A stretch of DNA of 64,000 nucleotides from Hymenolepis diminuta (taxonomy: Eukaryota; Platyhelminthes; Cestoda; Cyclophyllidea; Hymenolepididae): positions 1,515,572 through 1,579,571 of the forward strand of contig CAADRB010000014.1 in assembly GCA_900708905.1 (NCBI GenBank). The letters run 5' to 3'. The notes under the pieces were generated by a model. That model saw only the letters and a list, made by a program, of their open reading frames with translations, was not told the DNA's origin and searched no databases. The translations under genes and the position numbers were made by a program. Shown piece by piece: positions 35,501 to 50,500 of this stretch; the stretch's first letter is position 1; each line of letters opens with the position of its first letter.

Positions 35501-38500
35501 ATCAAACGGGTCTCTCTCAAGTTGTCAAGCCAGAGACAGAGACTTCTCGAGAATTATATCTTTGGTTTCAGAACGGAAATCTTCTAACTTCATTTTACTC
35601 TTTTTAGTAAGCTATATATCGCATCTGTGAAACGACTCTTTTGACCTACATAGCAAACTCCAAGCCCTAGCAATCCTTCATATACTTCGGTTGAGGAACA
35701 ATTATTGGAAAAATTAGCCTTTTCCCTGCATAACAAATAATCTTCATCCAAGAGATTGCATAAATGTTAACCAATTTGTGAAAAATGCCCTTCAACATTT
35801 TTCTCGTATGGACGAAAAATCACTTTTCTGAAATTAACCTCAAGAAGACAGAGGGAATTGGCGATGTTGATATGTCCAAAAATGCGCTGAAATGCCATCA
35901 CTTTCATCCAAATGTACACTTTTTGCTCATTCTTAACCATAAATCAAGCTTTCCCTCGTGCATTGCTTGACATTCTTTCTTGTATATATGTTTGAATTGT
36001 CACACTATATTGCGATGTGCAATATTCTTGTGCCCTTTTGCTAAGTGAACGCCGACTATCATAGCTAGTCATAACAATAACAAGAAAATAGAGAGATACT
36101 TGTGCAATATTTATAGAACAAAAATAACTCTAGGCGTCAGATATCTAGATACATGGGAATTCTATTACAGTGAGGCCAAATTGTCTCTATGTTTGGAATG
36201 ATGCTTAAGAAAAGAAAATTTTTTATACAGACAACCCCCAGGTGTTTAAAAGGAGATACTTTTAAACTCCCAAAGAGAAGAGTAGATTCCTGGGCATCTC
36301 TACCGAGAAACTAGCGACCGATTGCCATTTTATGAGCCATGACCTATTCGGTTAGTCAAGCCATTTATTGGATGTGTATCGGATTCTCTAATGTTGAAGA
36401 GGTGCAGGTTAACAACTATTTCCCAGTCAAATAAGTTGTTCTCTAATCTAGTGAACTGAAAAGGATTAAAAACTGTTCCTTCAGTTTAAGATCAAGGGCT
36501 GTTAGTACTGTTATTTATCAATGATGCGTTGCTCTGATTTGCACTAACCGCAAATCTTTGTTTATATAAATAATGATGAGAGTGGTGCCATCACCCAATG
36601 TTTTTATGCTCTTTATAGAATTAGAAGGGGTCTATGAGATGTGGGATTTAAAAGATATTAACAACCTAAGTAAACACTAGTGAGTTCTACTAAGTTTGAG
36701 CGACTTCTTGTTTATGAACTAGGCTTGAGTTATCTTATCTGCTATTTCGCTAAAAAGAAGAGGTTGAGAAACCCATCCACTCATCTTCCCCTGAAATGAA
36801 TACGGATGCCCTCTTTCAATAACGAATGAAAACCTCCATCTATAAAAATCGCCATCTAGAACGAATATCTCAAAGAGGTACCATCCATCATTAAAGCTCT
36901 GGAAAAATGTTTACATTCCAAAACCGAAACTTTGGACTTACATTCCGTTATAACTACATTAGTCTCCAAAACTCAATAACAACACGTATTTACCTTAACG
37001 GTAGACTTTTCCCCAAAATTATACAACACAAGAGCCCTTGAAATTTGGCATATTTTAACAAATATGCTAATTTTAATAATTAAAATTTTATTGTTATTTT
37101 TTCTTGGATAAAAATCATTTATCCTTCCTCTATCAAATAGGTATTATCTTAAAAACTATATGCCCCTTTATTCAATTCGAAGTTCTTTACGCAAATCCTG
37201 ACTGTGTAACTGGTTATTTATTGGTCATTTGGACGTGGAACCTTATTACTAATACGGTTCACACGGTCGTCATTTGAAGTGATAATTAAATTTACGATTA
37301 GGATCGGTATTGAAAATACTTCGGTCACATAAGGGAGTACTTTTAACAATTAGCACCCAAATATACGAAAATATAAAAGCGAGCAAAATAGATCTGAAGT
37401 GATTCGAAAATACAAGCTCAAGTCTAAACATGAAAACCGTTGTCTAGTCCAAAATACCTTAACTTTTAGAAAGTGACACTGCTATAGTGCAGTTAATTAG
37501 CTGTTAACAGCTCTAAATTCTAGCAATTAAAAGATCCTCAAGCTTAATAGATGCTCTCCATCAGTCAATCGTCACCACCAAAGCGAAAAGATTAAACATG
37601 CATGATAGAGCTCCATAAATTCCTTTTATAAACAGATTACCTTACGATAAAAGAATTAAATCGACATTAAGCAAAATTAGATGAGGCTTCTTTCCAATGT
37701 GTGAAGAAAATAGTCAAACAAAATAGCCCCCGGTAATTTCTAAAAATCCAATCTCCAAGCACAACAAACGACTCAACTAAGCGGTTTTATAGAAATAGAA
37801 ATTAACAAATTGAAAGTGAGCACATGGAAATTACAGCTTTATTTATGGCAAAAAACTAAAATTTCACTCATCATAAGGCAAGGATCCACTGACAAAATAT
37901 GGCATAAGACAAACATCTTGTTAATTCGTAAAGGTCAATGATGCAGCCACGGTAGCAAAAAATGAGAGATTAAAATAAAAACTGCAAAAGCCGACAGGAA
38001 TGCCTAATTGGCGACGTCAATGATTACAAGACAAATGCATCTTAGTTGGTAGGACAGGATGCTGCTAGTTACTACTACATTCTAATATTTCAAATAAAAG
38101 ACAATGATCAACCAAACTTGTTCACCACCACTGTGATACCGCTAGTTAGTTTAGAATTTACTAGCAACGTATTTTGTTCTGTAGTTAAAAAAGTACCCAA
38201 GTTATATTAAAAATCGCTGCTAGTCTCATCTACCCGCTTTTTATCGAAGTAAGATACAAACAAATCGAGGCATGACCAACCAAGCACGAAGTTAAATTAA
38301 CTTGTCATCAAGCTTCGATTATTGTGGATGTAATCTTATCCATAAAGCTGGACGCCAATTCATGGGATTTGAACATCAGAATATTACAAAGGATTCCGGA
38401 GAATTTGAACATCTCATTGTTTCCATAATTTAACCAAAGTAAGATTCTTAATGCTCTAACCCCAGTATCTGCTTTTCCCCGTTCCATAACATACTGGACT

Positions 38501-41500
38501 CGTTTGACACTACCCTTATTAAAATACTTTTATATGATTTAATTTTTTTTGCACTGTCATAGGCTATAATAATACTAAGGCTAGAGGTGTTCATCCAATG
38601 TTAAATATCTAATCTAGGCCATTAAAAATCAAACATGTTAAATCGATGCCAAAAACAAATATGTCCATATTCGAGCTAACCTTAATTGAACTCTAGTCAG
38701 ATATGTTGTAGTAATAATAACGTGAGCTTGTAATACGTGGTACCTTGTTGTCTTGTCTTTAAGAAGAAAAATGTGACCAACCTATATCAACTAAAAACTC
38801 CGTAACTGGAGAGGTAGGAATGACACCACCTATTACACTTGGTAAATTGGGATGTACGCTTCATTTTGCAGACGAATTTTAACTGGATTGGTTAATGTGA
38901 GATTAAAAAAACGCAAATTAACGAGAACCTTTACTCTTGAAAATCAACACCTACAACTACTAAAATTCTCAAGGAATCAAATTTTAAGGACAAGACTCTA
39001 ACTGCAATCAGAGATATGCATACAACTTGGCTTCTAGAGAGAAATCAATTTGCCCTCCTCTTATCCTTGGTAAATAGTACATTGAAAGCAATGTAGCCCC
39101 ACGTCTGTTATTTTTGAATGGCCTTTTGTTCCAATGGAGTAATAATATTATCGGATTTAAGTTAAATTAATATCAAATCTGTAGTAAACAAGATTTGGAA
39201 ACAAGAGTTAATCAAAGTTCACGTAAACGTAAGAGTTTGAATGGTTTTAACTTCTATTAAGGAAGTCTTAGAAGAGAAAAACTACAAGTTAGGAAAATCA
39301 CCCTTACGGAAGCAGAAAAAAGTAATCCAAAACTGCATATTTTACACCTAAGACTTTAAATTGCTTGAAAGAGAAAGACCGGAAGGAAAGAGCCTTTGCC
39401 ATTGAATCATCCTTGAAAACAGTTCAATTAATGTTGTAAATGAAAACCATTTAAGGTCTTAACTAAAGATCTCAAGTTTTTGAGGGTCTGGCTAGCATAT
39501 AAACTTTCCTAATCTAGAAAATTCAAAAGTTACTGATGTCCCTCTAAAAAGGTTATTGAAATACTCTCAGCTGTTCAATTGAAAATTTTGAATAGGTAAG
39601 AATTAATGGAACGGAGGTATAAAAATATAGATTTTACGCTAAAAAACATCTGGCTGGTCTGAGCTGTTAGGACATTATGCAGTGAGCAATACACAATAGG
39701 TGAATTGTGGCCAGCCTAATGGATTAAAAATTCAAATAAAGTAAACGTTTATGGTGCCATGTTATTATCTATTCACTAGTCCATAGAGTCTAATAGAATC
39801 TTCATTTTAATAATATTTCAGCTAACTTTTTAACTGTTTCCAGTTTCCAAAAAGTTCAGCTATAGGAATAAGCAGCTGAAAACTTCGCCAACAGAATTTT
39901 CCTGTTTATAATGGCTTTAATCTATGCACTAGTCCCTATTTTTTCTAGAATTTAACTCGCGTTTCTCAGTGCAAATTAGAGCCGTGGAGATTGGTTAGCA
40001 CGATGGCCAAATAAAATTGTCCACTACCTAGCCAAAAGACTATGACTAATTCTCAAGAAAAAAAGACGAGCAGTATATCAAATCTGCTATATCTGCGCAC
40101 ACACATTTAGATGACACTTTAGATAAACTCCACTCTCCGACCCGAAACATGCAAACACTCAAATTGACTCAGCTCAGGTCGGAGTGAGTAAATCTGTGAA
40201 AGTAAACTCCGAAATAAGACACCGAAAAGAGACCGGTCCTGGATTGCAGTTAACGACCTCAAGTTCACCGATTTTGCTTCATAAAAATTACTTTCGAAGC
40301 ACAAGCTCATTCAAAGAGACTTATGAGAAATTACATTTTCGTGTTTGAATGATTGCATAAGCCAGGTGAAAAGAATGCATTTTACCCTTCTGCACCCAAA
40401 GCACATCTGCAACATATCGATTTTTCACTCGCCTCTGCTAAATATGGCTGTTATACACGGATCTCCTTTTAATACACGCTGCACAGACGCTAGCTTCCCT
40501 CTCTCGAATTTCTACCACCGTAGTGCAATAAACTTTGCTTTACTCTAACCTAGCTTCTACACTCTCCTGACTCTAGCCTCTACAAAATAAACACCTATTA
40601 GACCTCAAACACTCAATTTGAATAAACTAAGGCCAGAAAGAAGGTAAACTTGAAAAATCTGAAAAAGAACACCGGAGAGAAAGACGTCCTGGATAGCAGT
40701 AGATGAGATCTGTATGCGTCTCTCTCTTTACCGTTCTTCAAAAATGGAGACAGCTAAATACGAAGATGAAACTGCCCTACTTCATTCTCAAAAGGTGTGT
40801 CAATCATAACGCAAAAATTCAGACAAAAAAGATACCAAAGTTGAGGGATAAAAGAAATATCGGAAAAAGCACCTACCACATATCCGTAGCGAAGGAGACT
40901 GGGTCATAGCTTATCACTTCGGGAGCTGAAAGAGAACAAAACAGAGGAGGAAATTAGCAATATAGTATAGTACATAATCCATATCACCTATTCAAATAAC
41001 AAATCAACACTTTCCACAAAAACCCCACGGTTATACTCTGCTCTATTTTCTTATTAATGACTGATGATTTGATAGAGACACTTTATTTAGCTCTTGTGTT
41101 ATGGTGAGAACAATAAAATGCCTAAAGACGAGCATTAGAGGGATGATATTTGAACTTGAACTTACTAAAAACTTCCTGCATATCGTAAATAAATAGAGTG
41201 ATCAAAAAGTAATCTCCTAGAAATATCTTCATACGTTTACATATTCAAGAACGTGCAAAGTTGCCGATATACTATTAAGTTTGGAAGATAGTTGTTTGGT
41301 CAATAAGATGCCGATGGATCATTAAAAGAGATCGATACAATGGCCGCCAAGAAGTCATGCAAAACTCAAGATTGCGTGTTCTATAACGGAGTCTCGAGCG
41401 ATTTAAGAAACTACATACGAATATACTGATTAAATTTCAAGTAAAATTTCACTTTATGCGAGTGTGAAATGTTTTTTTAAAAAAAAACTTACAAACAACA

Positions 41501-44500
41501 AAATAATCATATTTTAAAAATAGGACTTTAACGTATATCTTTTTGATTATTGACGGAAGCAGGTACTTTTTTTCTAAAATGGTTCATTATCTTTTCAGTA
41601 GGATACTTCTTAGAAATGATAAATGTATTTTCACAACCACGTGTATTGAATAGCACTTACGAGTTGGTCATGTGAATATTTTGGGCTTTTTATATAATGA
41701 TTCTAGGGTCTACCTTATTTCCACCCAACTTTTGGCAAGTTGTCTCTAAACTGCTGTAAATACTAATCGATATACCATTCCAACATAGAAGATTACGCGA
41801 CATGGGAAATATAAATGAAATTCCTCACACGCAGACCTAAACGCAGGAAAGAGGCGATATTTCAGTACGAAGAAGTCAGACATCCAGGAAGGACGTCAAA
41901 TCATAAGTAGCGTGTAGAGACGCAAAACACACTGATGAATAGATATAAAAACGCGTACACACGTCTGACATACACCGAAAGGGGTGAGACAGACAGAGCA
42001 AATAGCACACCACTTTATATATGAGAAATCTATTCGTAGAAGATAACTTCTAAAAAATTATCAACACGTCTCGGAATTGATACTCATTATGCACAACCAG
42101 AGAAATAACTGTACGGACTAGAAAACTGGCCAAGTGGAGGATTTTAGAATGCGAGCTTTTCCTTAAAAAGGCTAAATAATGCTACTTCTCCGACCAAGAA
42201 GATATTTGGAAAACGCGCCTCTGCAAAAAAGGTCATGAAACAGCGCCGATTAATTGTGAATAACAAGGATAGTAGAATCTGAGTTTCCCATAAAAGCGTC
42301 GAAAAGTACATTCCCTTTATCTAAATCAAGTGTTGTCAGCACTTCTCTTTAGAGGGGTCAGAAAATTTTTCCCCCCACTGGACCTGAGAAAAAAATTAAC
42401 AATACCTGCCTTTTTAATCGGTCTCTAAGATGTCTTCTAGCTATCGAGAATTCATGTAGAAAAACACATCACTCAGATCGAAAATTAATCAAGGAAATCC
42501 ATTAAATTTGTCAAGAATTCAGGAAACTGAGAGAAAATAATTCATGACAAACTATAGTGGAAAATAACTCGTACCTTTCTGTGATCGCTCTCATCTAGGG
42601 ACCCATCCTTTTCCCTTGTTTAATAAATGATGTTAGAAAAGAAGTCTAGTTAGAAGCCGAGCTGTCACGTCAAAATATACGAGAGCGTAGGTGAAGCAAA
42701 AGCCTGATTGCTTGAGGAGAGGAAAAAAGGAAATGACTAATCGGACTAGATGTGTATACCTCATTAATAAATGGAGAATAGTAGCATTAATGAATAGACA
42801 TATATGACATCAGAATATGGCATCAAAATTCTCTCACATACTTTAAAGACCTATTGTGGTTCCTGTAAATAAATGGGACCACATTTATCTTGAAAGGTTA
42901 ATTACATACTATTATTGCCCATTGCATGGGATGTCTACTGCCTAATGGTATGGGATGTCCTGTGTGAATAATACTATGGAATGTGGGAAAAATCGTGTAT
43001 AGCATGCATACGGAATTCATGTAAAATGCTATTATAAATGCATGCCTTGATTTCTAAGATGTAACTTCTTATCACTATGAAGGACAACGTCCCATTTGGC
43101 TCTGAAAAGAAAGTACCTTCGGACCGCATGTTAGTTTAAACTATTTTATACAAAATTATATTTATGCTCGAATGCTTTCCATTAATTGAGTCCAAAGCGC
43201 AACTGCAGTATGTTGATTAGTGATTTTCACTCGCCTGTCTTTTAATAACAGAGCGAAATCTGTCTGTTTCATGTGTTCTGCACAGACTCTTGGTTCTCGT
43301 GCTCTCTCCTGATCCTCGTTCCTTTTTTTCCTCTCCTTCATGTTTCCATCAGTTGTACGATATCCTTTGGCCTATTCAACTCTAGACATTCTGATTTGAG
43401 AAAGGTAGTTGTTTGTTGTTAGCCATTAATCATAGTCTAGATCCTACATTACACTAATCAAAACCCCCTAAATTCTGATGACTCAAATTGCTACAAGTAT
43501 AGATGTGCGTTCAGCAAACGTCGTTTAACTCTCAAAGTTAATCCTAATCTGCAGAAGAAAACACAAAAACGTTTTATGATTACTTAGCAGATCCACAAAA
43601 AGTCTGTTTAAAATACGCATTAAGTTACGAAGTTGGGAGAAAATGCCACAGCAAAAATTTGCAAATGGAAATGAATATCAATCGTTTAAAAGTTTAATAA
43701 ATTAAACGTACCATTTCCCGGAGCTAACTTTACTAAGTCAATGAAAATGTTAAAACACCTAGAGGAAATACGAGCTGTTACTATCATTTCGAAGTGTCCA
43801 GTAAAAGACTTGAAAGAAGTTAATAGAAGAATTACTCAAAAGGAAAGAACGGAGGAGATATTCTAGAACACAGTTATAATTTTACAGGTACAACTTTGAT
43901 TACTATGCAATTAGTTGTATAGGTACTTAGAAAGGTAGCAATACCAAAAGACGCGGTGGTGACTGATTCGACGCATGTCTTAGTTAAGAGAGGGATAGTT
44001 GAATGCAAGTTTCTAATCCGTGAGGCTCTTTTCTAAAGGTCATCGACTGAAGATATGTATTGATAAGCGCAGTGGCCAACGTGCATGTCCGCCGATGTTC
44101 AACTATGCACATCCAGTGATGTTTATGGCCTACCGCACTGATTCATTCCATTCACCATTATAGATGATGCGAGTTTATCATCGGAGCGACCTCTGGATAT
44201 CTGTCCTTCACTTAAACCAAGTGCTTAGGAAGTGTTTTTTACACATTCAAATATCCCGGTAAGACTGCTTCCTATTTCCCGTCACTAATTACCTTGATAT
44301 CGGGAACTTAAAAGCCAGTGACAAGGGGGAGGTAAAGATGAACTTTGAGGCAATAAAACTATGTGGCTTCGAAGCGGTGGGCACAGGGATATACACGTGC
44401 ATGTTTACCTCGTAGTTAATGACGTGCTGTGACACCTTACTTCCCAACTTTCCACGATCCATAACACCTTTTTAGCATGAATATAGTAGTACGTTAAACA

Positions 44501-47500
44501 GTTAAAAAGTACACGTGGAGGTCTGTGTGGCAAACTTTGTGGGTGCAAACTCCAAGGTCATTGAACACAGGATGGGGGGGAGGCGGAGTCAGGTCAAAAG
44601 GGAAGGAGTGAGGGGAAGGGGATTTGGACTTTAAGATTAGGGAGAAAATTAGCAGTGCGAGGAAATATGTTAAATGACATAAAACTATATGGTTGTATAG
44701 TGGTTATAACTTGCTTTCTAATACTTCAAATAGGGAGAATGATGTCAGAGATCCTGGGTTTGATGCCTGTTGGAGCATACTGGTTCTTTAATAAAGGTCC
44801 AAATACGGGTGATCGAAAGTGGGATTTTTAATCAGGGACCCAAGGACGTCATTTCTCAACTTTTGAACTGGATGCTGGTAAACATTCTCTTTCCACAGAT
44901 GTAAAATTTATGAAAAATGAACTTAGCTGATCTTCTAACTACCGTTGCCTTAATTTACTTAACGATTTGAATCTATTTATATTATATAAATAATTTTCTC
45001 ATTATATAAGCAAATTATTCATTTTTTAGCATTAGTTAATAATGCTGGTTTTTAACTATTTCGGCCTCCACTGTTATCGGTTCATCCTAAAATAAAAATA
45101 ACCCCTCACTCAAAAAACTCAGACTTCTGATTTGGAGAAAAGACCTGTGTCATTTTATAGACACAATAGTATTGTAAGGGCAACAGGATCTATGTTCGTA
45201 AAGTCGTTGATTCAAGAAACCAAATAATTAGAATTACAAGAGAAATTTCCCAAGATAGATTTTCCCCAGGGAAAGTATACGTATACTCAGAGTTATTAAC
45301 TTCGGCTTGAGCGATATTTGGGTTGCTAATTATTGATTAGACCATTTATTGGGTTACGATTTTGTGATACACTGATGAGCAATCTTCGTTTCCCTAAGCT
45401 GACAAAAAGGCCTGTTATCTAAAAGATTCTCAATAAATGTTAGCGAAAAAATTCCGCAAGATTAACGCTGAGCATGTGTACTTTTACGATGAGGTCAGAT
45501 TCGCAGTGGTAGTGTTTGTGTTCTGATTTAACATGAAAATTGACCTAGCTGGTGACTAACTTAAAACTTCGGCTACAAGGTCAAGCTACCACCTTCAGCT
45601 GTGCACAAATTTAAGATGAGGAAGTGAGAAACAAATCAAAATTAAGTAAACGGTTGGCGCTAGAATCCATTTCGATCTTTATATACTTTATACTTACAGA
45701 CTTATTGAAAATTAACCCAATAGACTTTCCAACCCCATTAAGTAGCGGCAATTTTTGACGTAGGTAGAAAGGGAGTATTCTGAAGTCACCTCTCTTGTTA
45801 ACCGGAACTAACCAATGCGGTTGGCCATCAACAACACAGGATGCGTACCGATGAGGATCTATCTGGCGATCTCTGATTTGGAACGTTGACCGCTATGCTA
45901 TCGGCACACTTACAGATCTCTAAACGTTAAAACTTTCAAGAACGTGGCAAAAATAGTTAGGGATTGCCATGCCAAACGTAAGGCAATAGTTTACATAATG
46001 GAATACCGAATGATTTAGCAACCTACAAGAAAATGTTTACGTACAATTCGAATTTCAACTGAAACCCCCTACTGTATATACTTATGTTCCTCGTTTATAA
46101 ATGAATGACTAATTATTAAAAATAATTCTTACTAGAAAATAAGCTCTCTCGATCAAAATTTCTTACGCACAAGCTTGATCAAGAAGTATCCATTCTTTAA
46201 AACTGTCGAAACATTAATTGCAAGAAATTTACGGCGACAGAAAGTAGAATGACATTTCCACTTTACTTAGGTGTTTACTTTGGCGGTTAGGATGGGAGTG
46301 ACCTCAAGAAAAGGGCCAAGGAAAGCCCACTAAAATACCATCACAGTACACACGCAGTGTGATGTCAACATGTGAAATGACATTTTCCACCCCGGCACCT
46401 ACTAATGAATTTGCACTTTAAAGTAGATTTTAATTGCTTCGAACAGCTTCCTATATCTAATAATAACATGTTTTAATTTAGTAGGTATTTAGTAGAATAG
46501 GCACTACTCGGCCCAATGCATAGGTCTTAAATTTAGCGATGATTTTAAGATAAGCTAATTCTTTTATTCTAATCCACTACACATATTCGTAGTTGTCTGT
46601 TATTCAACAGAGATAAGGTCCTCTACAATCAAGATAGCGAACATTTGGTAAGGAGATCTAGATACTGATAACAAGTCTGCTAAAGAAAACCGCTTACCAA
46701 AATGTATCTGCAAAGGATTAAGGGAAAGTCCTATTTATCCGTATTCCATAAAGATCTCTATAAATGCGAGTATCGAACTCGTCATGTCATCAAAAGCAAA
46801 CTTGTTAAAAAACATTAAACTGCAAATATTCTAATGCACCTCTTCATTATTCGCAATAAAAACACCATCCACAGAGATTTCCTACGGAATAGAAGATTTC
46901 ACATAATGAAGAACACATAAAGCGCCGATGGCACTATCATCAACGTGAACGTAGGTTAACTCAGAGGTAACGAGATCGATGTAACGATACAGGTGACCAA
47001 ACGCAATGATTAATTCCAGTCAGCAATACAAGTAGGGGAAGGCGTTGTGATCTTTCAAATGATTGACCATTTTCTTGCCCAACCCCATTAGCTGATCGAG
47101 TATTCTGAATGTATAAAAAATAGAACCTACGATCTTACTAAGGAAATAAACTAGATCAGAGAATGCGAGAGATCACAAGTTTCATACAGTTTAATATCTG
47201 CATTATCTCATTACTTTGCCGTGACATCAAAAGTCTAAGTACCCGCATTCCTCCTTTGTGTAAACGTCTTTCATAAGCAGCATTCAACCCCCAGTTTCAT
47301 TTGGGCGTCTGTGAGTCATTTGACAGCCAAATTGTATGTGAATGTGATTTCCACAATGTGCCACGGAAAGCGGAGCGTTCAGTTAAACTGGATTCCAAGG
47401 CACGGACACTTCTGTGCATTCCATTACATTCAAGGCAATTTGGAACTTAATGCAATTCATATTTCAGCAGATCCTTAATCAGTGACAAAAACCGTTATGT

Positions 47501-50500
47501 ACCACTTTGTACCGGAGGCGCAGAGGTCACGAAATCAATGCTCACGACGCAAATTCAGAAACAGTGATGACCCATAACAATGGCTAGTTCTGGTAAACAA
47601 GAGAGGTGGTGGAATACGAGCTCTTCATCAGAACGGCTCCAAAATAAGAGTTATATCTTATTAACTCTTAACCTTAATGTGTCAGTCTACAAATTTTAAA
47701 GATTACGGGTCGTACTAGTTAAAATGAGTAGCAGAATTCTAATTTCTCATAAAGGAAGCCACAGGAAGCGACTACAATGAAAAATATCTCCCTCCAATTA
47801 GCTTGGGATGTAATTCACCAAAACAATCAACGACAAAGTTTTGAAAAAATACGACATTCATGAGGAATAAATTAGATTTGGACAAGACGTAATATTCCGC
47901 GACTAGCACCTTCAAAAAGATTTACTTTTATTTGATTCAAAATGCATTCTCTAAAATGAACTATCCTCGAATTGGAGGCATATTAATGACAAACAAATAT
48001 AATCCCATGCCTGAAACGCCCCATTATCAAACCGCAAAACCAAAGATCAAGAAGATTCTTACGAGAACAATGAAACGTAACCTCATCAATTGTGTGTGAA
48101 CGTTCGCAAGAAAGAAAGTAATAATTTGCCCTATCGAAGAGACGTCTGTTCCACAGGCTTCACCACCAACAGAGACTTCAAATGCTCTTTTCGAGATGTC
48201 TTAAGGTTCAGAAAAGACAATGAGCTAAATAGCCATATATCAGAATGCCATGCCCAATGCATTGTTAGTCCATCTTAAGGGGTCTTTTTGAGGAAGCATA
48301 TATTCAATTTGGAAGTGTATAGAAGGGCAAACTTAACAAATGCTCGAAAGTGGAGAAACATTTCAGCACACGTTCTGCAATGCACCAAATAGCCCTTCGT
48401 TCTCCCCAAATTTAAGACCTTAAAGTCATTTATCTCCTTGCCCGATTAGTACAATACACAGTAGCTTTATATATACACTGACAATTTTATTATAACTGGC
48501 CGTGTTGGGTAATAAATGTAAAGAAACAGTTTGACATTCTCCAAAATATTTTGAACAGAGGAGAAGCAATTAGATTAATTCGGTATTTAATTTTGGCGAA
48601 AGATGCTGGCCAAGAAAATTCATTAATAAAAATAGCCACATTAAGTTGTACTATTGTTGAAATACAGTTAAATTATTCCCTTTAATACTATTATTACATC
48701 AGTTAACAGCACAACTAAGGCAATCGCAATGACAACTTCCTGTTTTACAGATTAATTAAAACATCGCTAAAATATTACTGGCGGGAAATCTCATATTATT
48801 CATTTATAGCAACCAGAATGCTTTAAATTTTGCAGGATTTTCGACAGTAAGAGTATAAATCATATTTGAAAAGCAAACCGGAAACAATGCTTTCTTCAAA
48901 GCAGTTCTGAATGTCGATTCTTACATCTCAAATTGAAATTTAAGGAGAGTTAAAGGGCAATTCAAATAATTTTACGTAGAAGCTTACGTCTACAATCCAG
49001 ATCTACGATTGGTTAGTCATTCCATTTGCAGAAATAGTTAGTAGTCAATGTGACATGCCGCCAACAAAGTTCAAACACTGTGGGTAGGTACTAGTGAAAA
49101 AGGAAGGCATTCTATCAGAGCTATTCGATTCAAATACGCGCAAATCCTCTTGATATTTAGTGATAAGCCTAATTCCCCATAAACCTTCTAACTATTTCAT
49201 ATCAAAATTTTAAGGACAAGGAGGTATCGACAACCACTCGAGCCCAAGAAATACTTTAACTTTTCAAGACCGATATCATCAGATTTCATTCTCTTCTCTT
49301 TCTTACACACCTATGTAACTCCGTTCCAAATATATTCTTGATTAAACTGACTTAATGATAATTACTTTAATAATAAATCCATTTATTTGTAACTACCATT
49401 TTTCAATGGGACTGATCCAAAACCAATTCAACAGATACTGACAGAGATATTGAAGAAGTGAACCAAATAAATAAACCAACGGCTATAGTTTGTTTGCGTG
49501 ATCGAGGGCAAAGGATGCAATTGAGGTGGGCTGGGACTAGAATGACTCACTCGAATATTCGGTCGTAACAATAACTAGAATCAAAGACGCCTAAAAATCG
49601 GCCAGTCGACTGACTGACTGATGTAAGCGTCACCCATTACAATGTCTCGATGAAGTGCCGTTCTCTCTCTTCTGAACATGCTCCCTTTTCGTATAGTGTG
49701 AATTTTTCGTAATACACGATAAGATTTGTTTGATTAAAAGATAAACCTTGTAGTCAAATAACGTTCTGGCGTGGATGATTTTTCAATCAATAAGCAACAT
49801 ACCGCAGAAACTCTCAGCTTGCTCAGTTCCTTTCAAAAAATTGACACGGAAGCTGTATTTACTGTAACTTCTTGCGAACCAGCTGGCCACGTAATATGCT
49901 CTAACCATGACGATTTCCTGATCAATAATCAACCAACCACAGAAAATGTCAGCCTAATACTCCAGAAGATGCAAAACCAATTCGGAGTTATTCCTTCAGA
50001 TGCAATTTAATCTAATCTCGGTTTGCGATAAGACGGACATACTTGTTAGATTTTAGGGGAAAATGCCTCTATTGCACTCTAACTTTTCGACCGTGTGAAA
50101 TTAGGTAATGATCTACGAAGAGATGGATATACTACCGTTCTTCCTCAATGCTACAAATTACCTATATGCAAATTAAGTTCTGTTATGCCTGGATATCAGT
50201 AAACTAGAAGAAGGTTCAGAAATGTCAACGATAGTCGACAATCAAGCATATCAAATTTCAGATTCGATCTTAGAACTTTAATGGGCATAATTGTGCTCTG
50301 GTATATTGGCATTTCCAGGAAGTAAAGATCAGTTAAAGATATGACGTGTATATAAACGAGACAGACCAGGTTAGATAATAAATCTACTGGGAGAAAATCA
50401 ATTTTTATATATTTGATGTTACAGTTAAACATAACAAGGAATTTTAATAAAAGTATGCCTTAAAATCTTTGGTCGCAGTAGAAAATGAAGCATTAAGGAA

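Larger units (their letters stand above)
30462..40876 (-). other. DRAK-like gene intron 5 (10.4 kb)
   Basis: Bounded by GTAGGT at the 40.9 kb exon and TTTTAG at the 30.46 kb exon. I see AT-rich sequence, short unrecognised frames, and a short repeated segment at about 40.2-40.7 kb. No nested gene is supported. Confidence 0.6.

Noticed and set aside
41928..41995. CTGATGA ... CGAAA pair resembling a hammerhead core
   Set aside because: The stem II closing bases would be A and C, and the intervening 37 nt do not pair convincingly.
44682..44795. Functional tRNA gene
   Set aside because: Box-like motifs are present, but acceptor and anticodon stems do not form; it fits better as a SINE head.
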